From contig NSIA01000123.1 of assembly GCA_002737585.1 (NCBI GenBank), positions 1 through 5,089 of the forward strand: a stretch of DNA of 5,089 nt. Reading direction: 5' to 3'. The notes beneath the pieces are model-generated. The model was given only the letters and a program-made list of their open reading frames with translations, did no database searches and had not been told where the DNA came from. The stretch comes from Planctomycetaceae bacterium (lineage in GTDB: Bacteria; Planctomycetota; Phycisphaerae; Phycisphaerales; SM1A02). The stretch's first letter is position 1. Every line of letters begins with the position of its first letter. The position numbers and the translations under genes were made by a program. Positions 1 through 5,089 of this stretch are shown piece by piece.

Positions 1-2
1 AC

Positions 3-164
3 GGAACCGCGAAGCGACCGAACATCGAATTCATCGTGACTGACGCAGAGGAAAAGCAACCAGAACTCCTGAAGCTCATGCGCGGACTGATGCGCGTTTC
101 CAACACCCGCGTCTTCATCATCCGGGTCGATAGTTCGCCGCCGAAGCGTACTGAAATCAAGTAA
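3..164 (+). CDS. C-terminal end of an unidentified protein (5' end outside window)
   Basis: An open frame enters from the left edge and ends at TAA 162-164, giving the last 53 residues of a protein. I do not recognise the family. The fragment contains a hydrophobic strand followed by an acidic turn (IEFIVTDAEE), a helix-like leucine/methionine-rich stretch (ELLKLMRGLMRV), a second hydrophobic strand (TRVFIIRVD) and a charged tail. That strand-TD-helix-strand order resembles the end of a von Willebrand A domain, and the IEFIVTDAEE segment lines up with AIFLLTDGEF in the next gene. This is a similarity by eye over a few residues. The gene lies 48 bases upstream of the next one on the same strand, so the two may be co-transcribed. 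No promoter or start can be judged because the 5' part is missing. Confidence 0.6.
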   Translation, partial: GTAKRPNIEFIVTDAEEKQPELLKLMRGLMRVSNTRVFIIRVDSSPPKRTEIK

Positions 165-212
165 CTCCTTGTAGCAATACCTACCTCCAAGCACACAAGA
201 GCAACGAACTCC

Positions 213-1328
213 ATGTCACTCCTCTCTTGGCTTCCCTGGCAAACACACCCCGGCGCCTCGTGCGACCGCCGCGAGCGTAACTCCGCGATTGCTGCAATCG
301 CTGGCTGCTTTGTGCTGGCACTTGGTCTGGTGATTGCGGCAATCATGTTTGCAGCGCCGTCCGATCCACCAGGGGATGATGCTGCGGGAACATCTGGTGG
401 CGGCTATGGAACAGGCTCCGGGAGCGGCTTCGGTGCGGGCGTCGGCAGCGGCAGCGCGCTTGCTGGCGACGGTCCAGGGGCCGGTACATCAGGAGATCTG
501 CATGGAGCCGTCGGTGAGACCGCGGACTCTGCACCGCGCGGTCAACGCACTGGAACGCTTGCCTCTGCAAATGCTGTCGAAGGCGAGTCACTCGTCAGCG
601 GCGAAAGTAAAGAATTGCCTAAATTTGGCTTCACTTTGCCAAACATCAATGACCCAATCGATCCTCCGCAAACCGCCACGGCGGTCGGTAAGAGGGATGG
701 CAAGGATGGCGCGGGTCGTGCGGGCGCAGGCGGCGGCGGCGGGGCGCAGTTCATGGGCATTCCGACTTCCGCCAAGAACATCGTCTATATCTTGGACTTC
801 TCGTCAAGCATGCGCAATGAAGATGGCCGGGAGAGTTTGCTGAAGAGAGAGTTGGCGCAGAGCATTCAATCGCTCCGCGATGGTTGCAAATTCACGGTGA
901 TTCTGTTTGGGATATCGCCCGCAAATGGTGCCAAGTTGGTCGAGAGTCCGAACAAATCGGGAACCGTCTTCACCAATGCGGTACCGATGCCGCCAAAAGG
1001 TGAGTGGCTAGCCGCTACTGCATCGAATCGTGATTCAACGATCCGCTGGGTCACCCAACATGAATCGGATCCGGCGGGAGGAAGTGGCACATGGGACTCC
1101 ATGCGCCTTGCACTGCAGATGAAACCGGAAGCGATCTTTCTACTGACCGATGGTGAATTTGACAGCAGTGACATCGCCATGCTCCGCGATGAAATTGCTG
1201 CAGGAAACAAGGAATCATTGACGCAAATCAACACCATTGCGTTCGCTAGTGAAAACGACGTGCAATCACTGCAAACGATCGCTCAAGAGAATAACGGCGT
1301 CTACCGTCGCGTCACCATCACTCCATAA
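213..1328 (+). CDS. Membrane-anchored von Willebrand factor A (VWA) domain protein
   Basis: A 371-residue protein. Residues 1-25 are a short basic N-terminus, and about 26-48 form one hydrophobic helix without a clear cleavage site, so it is probably a signal anchor with the rest outside the cytoplasm. Residues about 57-175 are a low-complexity linker rich in Gly, Ser and Ala. A VWA domain spans about 187-368. Its metal-ion-dependent adhesion site looks complete: D195-x-S197-x-S199 (ILDFSSSM), T293 (GSGTWDSM) and D313 (LLTDGEF). VWA domains with this site bind a divalent cation and mediate protein-protein contacts; the partner here is unknown. The ATG at 213 is the first ATG, GTG or TTG codon in frame after the upstream stop and keeps the membrane helix intact. 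Its ribosome binding site is weak. Proteins of this shape are common in Planctomycetes (remembered). The stop lies 6 bases from the convergent xylA stop. Confidence 0.88.
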   Translation: MSLLSWLPWQTHPGASCDRRERNSAIAAIAGCFVLALGLVIAAIMFAAPSDPPGDDAAGTSGGGYGTGSGSGFGAGVGSGSALAGDGPGAGTSGDLHGAVGETADSAPRGQRTGTLASANAVEGESLVSGESKELPKFGFTLPNINDPIDPPQTATAVGKRDGKDGAGRAGAGGGGGAQFMGIPTSAKNIVYILDFSSSMRNEDGRESLLKRELAQSIQSLRDGCKFTVILFGISPANGAKLVESPNKSGTVFTNAVPMPPKGEWLAATASNRDSTIRWVTQHESDPAGGSGTWDSMRLALQMKPEAIFLLTDGEFDSSDIAMLRDEIAAGNKESLTQINTIAFASENDVQSLQTIAQENNGVYRRVTITP

Positions 1329-1334
1329 TTCAAC

Positions 1335-2666
1335 TCACCGACGCGCGCGCCCGTCCCACACCACTGCGTTCCAGGTGTCCTCCAAACGCTCTTGCGCGCC
1401 GCTCTCTGGTGGCCCAACGCGCTCATCAATCACCGCGCGCTCAAGCTCTGGGAAATTTGCGGCGCCCTGCTCGATGCGCTGCCCCAGCTCATTGTTCCAT
1501 GACGAGTACCGCGCAGCGAGTGCGGTAGCGAGCCGACCATCAGCACGAAGTGCTGCAGCCGCCTTGAGTCCAAATGCAAACGCATCCATGGACGCAATGT
1601 GGCCGTGGAAGAGATCCTCCGGGCGCCAGCTTTCGCGACGACGCTTGGCATCAAAGTTCAAGCCACCGTTCGTGAATCCGCCCGATGCCAGCACCACTTC
1701 CATGACGCGCGTTGCCAATGCGTAGTCGGTCGGATACTGATCCGTATCCCATCCGCAATTGGGGGTGCCCATGTTGGCATCCACGGAACCGAGGGCGCCC
1801 GCGGCAGCGGCCACACGCAATTCATGCTCCATCTCATGGGCCGCCAGGGTGGCGTGATTTGTCTCAATATTCAGTGATATTTTGCCAATCAGCCCATGCT
1901 CGCGCAGGAACCCAAGCACCGTTGCGGCATCAAAGTCATATTGATGAACACTTGGCTCGCGCGGTTTTGGCTCAATGTAGAGCGCGCCACGGAAACCAAG
2001 TTCAGACTTCCAGTCAACCGCCATTTGTAAGAGCCGCGCCATATGCCCAAGGTCGCGCGGCATATCGCGGTTCAAGAGACTTGAGTAACCCTCACGCCCG
2101 CCCCAGAACACATAGCCATCTCCACCAAGACGATGGGTGACTTCCATCGCGTGCTTGACCTGCGCGCACGCATGTGCAAAGACACGGACGTCCGGGCTCG
2201 TTCCGGCGCCAGCCATGTAGCGCGGGTGCGCAAAGAGGCAGGCGGTGCCCCACAACAGTTTCTTACCACTTGACTTCATGTGTTGCTGAAAGTGCTCGGC
2301 AACCTTATCAAGCATGGCGTTTGACTCACGGAGCGTTCCAAGCTCTGGCGCAATGTCACGGTCATGGAAACAGAAGCGGTCGATGCCGCATTTCTCCAAG
2401 AACTCAAAGAATGCATCGGCGCGACGCAGGCAATTGCTCAGTGTGTCGGTGCCGTCATCCCAGGGCATGAGCGCTGTGGGTGCACCAAACGGATCGGAGA
2501 GGCCGTTACGCATGGTGTGCCAATAGCAAGCAGCAAAGCGCACATGCTCGCGCATGGGCTTGCCATCAACCAATGCATCGGCGTCGTAATGGCGAAACGC
2601 GAACGGATTTCGGGAATCCGAGCCTTCATAGCGAACACGATCGACGAAAGAAAAGGCGGGTTGCAT
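1335..2666 (-). CDS. xylA: Xylose isomerase (class II)
   Basis: A 443-residue protein, close to the roughly 440 residues of the E. coli enzyme and colinear with it end to end as I remember that sequence (DRVRYEGS near the start, RFAACYWHT at about 43-51). It interconverts D-xylose and D-xylulose, and often D-glucose and D-fructose, in the cytoplasm with two divalent metals. The family signatures are visible: FHDRDIAPE with catalytic H101 and D104, WGGREGY at 188-194, and IEPKP with E232 and K234. Metal ligands are E232, E268, H271, D296, D307, D309 and D339. The length and N-terminus fit class II, the longer form. The ATG at 2664-2666 matches the usual N-terminus; only a weak GGCAG-type ribosome site precedes it. 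No xylulokinase, xylose transporter or regulator is adjacent, so the physiological substrate is not fixed by context. It is convergent with the VWA gene and divergent from the antiporter. Confidence 0.97.
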   Translation of the reverse strand: MQPAFSFVDRVRYEGSDSRNPFAFRHYDADALVDGKPMREHVRFAACYWHTMRNGLSDPFGAPTALMPWDDGTDTLSNCLRRADAFFEFLEKCGIDRFCFHDRDIAPELGTLRESNAMLDKVAEHFQQHMKSSGKKLLWGTACLFAHPRYMAGAGTSPDVRVFAHACAQVKHAMEVTHRLGGDGYVFWGGREGYSSLLNRDMPRDLGHMARLLQMAVDWKSELGFRGALYIEPKPREPSVHQYDFDAATVLGFLREHGLIGKISLNIETNHATLAAHEMEHELRVAAAAGALGSVDANMGTPNCGWDTDQYPTDYALATRVMEVVLASGGFTNGGLNFDAKRRRESWRPEDLFHGHIASMDAFAFGLKAAAALRADGRLATALAARYSSWNNELGQRIEQGAANFPELERAVIDERVGPPESGAQERLEDTWNAVVWDGRARR

Positions 2667-2722
2667 ATCGCTATTCTGCCACGGCTACCGCGCGCGCGCA
2701 CGCCGCGCACGGAAGGCGCTCC
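2667..2722. promoter_or_regulatory. Divergent intergenic region between xylA and the antiporter, with a CG-alternating tract
   Basis: These 56 bases separate two divergent start codons, so promoters for both genes must lie here or within the opposite gene's 5' end. I could not identify convincing -35/-10 pairs for either direction. From 2689 to 2703 the sequence strictly alternates pyrimidine and purine, mostly CG, and a second CG-rich run follows at 2704-2710. This could favour Z-DNA or simply be a GC-rich spacer. The regulatory role is inferred from gene orientation only. Confidence 0.4.
2711..2716 (+). promoter_or_regulatory. Ribosome binding site fixing the antiporter start
   Basis: GGAAGG stands 6 bases before ATG 2723. 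It is the clearest Shine-Dalgarno match in the window. It supports 2723 as the start, although the same frame stays open upstream to 2480 inside xylA. Confidence 0.65.
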
Positions 2723-4219
2723 ATGCTCCACTCCGCCGTCAATCATCTGCCGCTGGTCCTGATCATCTGCGGGCTCATGCTGGCGGTGGCGGCACTGGGT
2801 ACCAAGATGGCCATGCGGATTGGCATTCCGACTGCGCTTGGCTTCATTGGCGTGGGCATATTGATCGGTGGACAAACCGAGTTACGCACGCTGCTGCAAG
2901 GCTATGAGGGTGCGTACTCCATCGGAAACATCGCGCTGGCGCTGATTCTGTTCTATGGCGGACTGAGCACCGATGTCCGCAAAGTACGTGGAATCTGGCT
3001 GCCTTCCATCACGCTGGCCACCGTTGGCGTCCTAGGAGTAGCTGGAGTCACCGCGTTCATCATTCGCATACTCGTCCCCAGTGCGCCGTGGTCCGTAGCT
3101 CTGATGATGGGCGCTGTGCTTGGATCAACGGATGCTGCAAGCGTGTTGCAAATTCTGGCACGCGAGCGCCTGAGTGGCCGCGTCCGGGAAATCGTGGAAC
3201 TTGAGAGCGGATTGAATGACCCAATGGCATTCATTCTGGTGGCTACATGCACCAGTGTTGCCATGGGTGCCCCGTTCGAAGTGTCCACCATCCCCACCAT
3301 CATGTGGCAAATGTGTGCCGGCGCGCTGATTGGCGGGGGGATTGGCTGGCTCAGCAGCCTGGCGATTGGAGTGTTTGAGGAAGACTCGCCGGAGATTTAC
3401 CCAGTCATCACCATTGCGCTTGCACTGTTGGCGTACGGCATTGCTGAGTCATTGCATTCCAGCGGATTGCTTGCGGTGTTCATGACCGCACTCACCCTTG
3501 GAAACAGTGCGGATTTGCCGTTTCGGAGCACGATTGTCCGCTTCCATGCATCACTGGCATACCTCGCGCAGATTGTGATGTTCTTTGTGCTTGGCGTCTT
3601 GGTAGTCCCTGAATCACTGCTTGACATTCGTGTCATGGCCAGTGGAACACTGATTGCCCTGATCTTGGCATTTATCGCGCGGCCGCTAGTAGTCACGCCG
3701 CTCTTGCTCTTGTTTCGATTCCCCGTTCGCGAATCGCTCGCCGTTTCATGGCTCGGGCTGCGCGGCGCCGTACCGATCATCCTGATGATGATCCCCATGA
3801 ACGCTGCACATACCAGTGAAGGTCAGCACAATCTGTCACGAGCCTTTGCAGTGGTGTTTGTGTGCGTCGTGGTTGGCAGCATCATCCCTGGCTCGACGGT
3901 GCGATGGGTGATGCGAGTCTTGCGCGTTCGGCTTGCGCCCATTCCGCGCCCATCCGCAACCATTGACATGGTCACCAAGACACCGCTTGACACGTGCATG
4001 ATGATCATGGTGGTGCAGCCCGGCTCATCAATTGATGGCAAATACCTGTCGGAGGCGAAATTGCCCGGCGAGATCACCATTGCACTGGTCATCCGCGGCA
4101 CACGGACACATCGAGTGCGTGGCGACACTCGCCTAGAAGCCGGGGATGAAGTCGCCCTGAGTCTCCCGGAACGAATGGTGCCAATTGCACAGGTGCTATT
4201 CGGTGAAGTGCGTGAGTGA
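2723..4219 (+). CDS. CPA1-family cation (K+ or Na+)/proton antiporter with C-terminal TrkA-C domain
   Basis: A 498-residue inner-membrane exchanger expected to swap cytoplasmic K+ or Na+ for H+. Residues about 9-392 form 12-13 hydrophobic segments. CPA1 (NhaP-type) signatures are clear: FYGGL at 77-81, GSTDAASV at 134-141 with D137, ESGLNDPMA at 161-169 with N165-D166, and GLRGAVP at 345-351. Residues about 418-495 are a soluble tail that fits a TrkA-C (RCK_C) domain, including LPGEITIALVIRG and LEAGDEV, which is typically a cytoplasmic regulatory ligand-binding module. The arrangement resembles E. coli NhaP2/CvrA but ends after TrkA-C, without the further CorC/HlyC-like domain I recall in that protein of about 578 residues. 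Choosing ATG 2723 rather than an upstream codon is supported by the GGAAGG site and by the first membrane helix starting within ten residues; the upstream extension is hydrophilic, Arg/His-rich and antisense to xylA. Ion preference cannot be read from the sequence. Confidence 0.93.
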   Translation: MLHSAVNHLPLVLIICGLMLAVAALGTKMAMRIGIPTALGFIGVGILIGGQTELRTLLQGYEGAYSIGNIALALILFYGGLSTDVRKVRGIWLPSITLATVGVLGVAGVTAFIIRILVPSAPWSVALMMGAVLGSTDAASVLQILARERLSGRVREIVELESGLNDPMAFILVATCTSVAMGAPFEVSTIPTIMWQMCAGALIGGGIGWLSSLAIGVFEEDSPEIYPVITIALALLAYGIAESLHSSGLLAVFMTALTLGNSADLPFRSTIVRFHASLAYLAQIVMFFVLGVLVVPESLLDIRVMASGTLIALILAFIARPLVVTPLLLLFRFPVRESLAVSWLGLRGAVPIILMMIPMNAAHTSEGQHNLSRAFAVVFVCVVVGSIIPGSTVRWVMRVLRVRLAPIPRPSATIDMVTKTPLDTCMMIMVVQPGSSIDGKYLSEAKLPGEITIALVIRGTRTHRVRGDTRLEAGDEVALSLPERMVPIAQVLFGEVRE

Positions 4220-4226
4220 GTGAGTG
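4212..4226 (+). repeat. Short GTGA tandem repeat across the antiporter stop codon
   Basis: GTGA is repeated 3.75 times. The repeat places TGA codons at 4213, 4217 and 4221, one in each frame; the middle one is the antiporter's stop. Because the unit is 4 bases, reading frame is lost and regained quickly, so slippage or frameshift here would still terminate. Confidence 0.8.
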
Positions 4227-4239
4227 GGCGCTACGTGTT

Positions 4240-4258
4240 GGCGCTGCGTGCGAGCGCT
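4240..4258. terminator. Weak hairpin in the convergent gap, possible terminator
   Basis: GGCGCT at 4240-4245 can pair with AGCGCT at 4253-4258 around a 7-base loop, with one G-U wobble on the + transcript. On the opposite transcript the outer pair is lost, leaving 5 pairs. No T-run follows in either direction, so this is not a classical intrinsic terminator. The position between two convergent stops is the main reason to list it. Confidence 0.2.
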
Positions 4259-4263
4259 GCCAT

Positions 4264-5089
4264 TCAATCGCGGCGACTGATGTCCATGATCAGAATGAAA
4301 TTCATCAAACCGCCGAGCGCAATGAACAGCGTTCCGAATTCATTCGCGGAACCCAAGCCTTTAAACGATGACATGGTGTGCTTGCCTGGCAGCGGGCGCC
4401 CCAGAGGATCAAGCGGCGCGGGCGCGGGCAAGAGTTCCCCAACCTTGCCGGTCTTCAGAATGTTCTGATTAGCCCAGTCAGTGGCGAGGGCGATCGGTCC
4501 GTTGCCACTTTGCGCAATGAACCACGGCGCGTCTTCGACGCTATCAACGGCATCAATTCCACCGATGAGAAGCCCGCAGCCGAACATTCCCAGAATGGCC
4601 GCCATCGCTAAGAATCCGCGCTTGCGATGTCCAAGCACCACGTGTCCAAGCCCTGGGAATACCCAGTTCAATACTGGACCCTTGACGCCCTGCCCGCTTG
4701 CGCCCAAGATGATGGCTGCCACCAAGAATGCGCCGCCCAAGGCAAGCCACGTGGGAATCGCTGCCAGCATGGGTGACGCGTCCGCAAGCACGGTGTGCGC
4801 GCGCGATGACTGCATGAGTTGTGCGGCTGGCTTGGGAGCCTGCACAGGCGCCGCAGCATCCCCAACCTTGACATCCCTAACTTGGTCAGGCGCCACGAGG
4901 GGAACTGCCTTGGCATCCGCAATGCCTGCTGCCCATGCGATTCCCTCGCGCAAATGCTGACGAAAGAGCGGCTCGGTGTAACTCTCCTTGGTGTGCCCGC
5001 CGGCCGTGTACCAAGCGCGCCCGCCCTCAAAGTCGTGGTACCACATGATTGGATGATCGCCACCCATGGATGCCTTGCCCGGGTCGTAG
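4264..5089 (-). CDS. ThuA-like domain protein fused to a DUF6677-like membrane module (N-terminus outside window)
   Basis: The frame enters from the right edge, giving 274 C-terminal residues; ATG 5065-5067 is internal to the domain and not a likely start. Fragment residues 1-55 match the end of ThuA-like domains: HPIMWYHDFEGGRAWYTAGG, then GHTKESYTEPLF and GIAWAAG. This is a glutamine-amidotransferase-like fold often found in planctomycete secreted or sugar-related proteins. Residues about 58-105 are an Ala/Pro/Lys linker. Residues about 108-128 are one membrane helix, then NWVFPGLGHVVLGHRKRGF at 141-159 leads into a helix at about 158-177. A soluble Pro-rich loop at about 180-247 precedes a last helix at about 251-269 ending in MDISRRD. 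The PGLGH-x-x-LGHRKRG motif and the EFGTLFIALGGLMN ending resemble DUF6677 proteins as I remember them. The function is unknown. No stop or frameshift is visible between the two parts. Confidence 0.75.
   Translation of the reverse strand, partial: YDPGKASMGGDHPIMWYHDFEGGRAWYTAGGHTKESYTEPLFRQHLREGIAWAAGIADAKAVPLVAPDQVRDVKVGDAAAPVQAPKPAAQLMQSSRAHTVLADASPMLAAIPTWLALGGAFLVAAIILGASGQGVKGPVLNWVFPGLGHVVLGHRKRGFLAMAAILGMFGCGLLIGGIDAVDSVEDAPWFIAQSGNGPIALATDWANQNILKTGKVGELLPAPAPLDPLGRPLPGKHTMSSFKGLGSANEFGTLFIALGGLMNFILIMDISRRD

Noticed and set aside
168..199. Possible hairpin CTTGT...ACAAG between the first two genes.
   Set aside because: Only 5 pairs around a 22-base loop and no T-run; it is expected by chance.
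334..843. Overlapping + strand open frame inside the VWA gene.
   Set aside because: It is low-complexity Arg/Ala/Ser sequence in another frame of a gene with a clear VWA domain, typical of a GC-rich shadow frame.
866..1237. Minus-strand open frame opposite the VWA domain.
   Set aside because: No domain resemblance and no ribosome site; it overlaps the conserved VWA coding region completely.
1340..1355. GACG...CGTC hairpin at the end of xylA.
   Set aside because: Only 4 pairs, inside the coding region, with no T-run in either direction.
1599..2140. Plus-strand open frames antisense to xylA.
   Set aside because: xylA is full length with all active-site residues; the antisense translations look compositionally random.
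2480..2722. Upstream in-frame extension of the antiporter, 81 further codons.
   Set aside because: It lies mostly antisense to xylA, is Arg/His-rich without family resemblance, and a good ribosome site stands before ATG 2723.
3680..3687. GCGGCCGC 8-base palindrome in the antiporter gene.
   Set aside because: It encodes ordinary residues (ARP) of a membrane helix end; a single palindrome in GC-rich coding sequence has no special meaning.
4481..4960. Plus-strand open frame of about 159 codons opposite the ThuA fusion.
   Set aside because: It is Pro/Ala/Ser-rich with no recognisable motif, while the minus frame shows ThuA motifs and membrane helices.

Overview
The window carries five protein genes, two of them cut by its edges, packed with very little intergenic DNA. 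I saw no RNA gene, insertion sequence, CRISPR array or phage feature, and no gene-free stretch longer than 60 bases. Sequence character points to a planctomycete, perhaps a member of the Phycisphaerae. The reasons are a glycine-rich, membrane-anchored von Willebrand A protein, a ThuA-like domain, and a C-terminal membrane module resembling the DUF6677 proteins I remember mainly from Planctomycetes. This placement is inference from remembered families and was not tested.

Layout, left to right. Positions 3-164 (+) hold the C-terminal end of an unidentified gene whose last residues vaguely resemble the end of a von Willebrand A fold. After 48 bases comes a membrane-anchored von Willebrand A protein (213-1328, +) with a complete metal-binding MIDAS motif. 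Only 6 bases further, and convergent with it, lies xylA (1335-2666, -), a full-length class II xylose isomerase with all catalytic and metal-ligand residues. A 56-base divergent gap rich in alternating CG separates xylA from a CPA1-type cation/proton antiporter with a C-terminal TrkA-C domain (2723-4219, +). After a 44-base convergent gap, the window ends in the C-terminal part of a ThuA-like protein joined in one reading frame to a membrane module (4264 to the right edge, -).

The genes do not form one obvious pathway. Strand switches at 1328/1335, 2666/2723 and 4219/4264 mean that at most the first two genes could share a transcript. xylA is a solitary sugar isomerase here, with no xylulokinase or transporter in view. 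The antiporter looks like a housekeeping K+ or Na+/H+ exchanger. The most unusual item is the ThuA-like/membrane-module fusion. I did not find convincing evidence of a previously undescribed multi-gene system; most of the window reads as ordinary chromosomal sequence.
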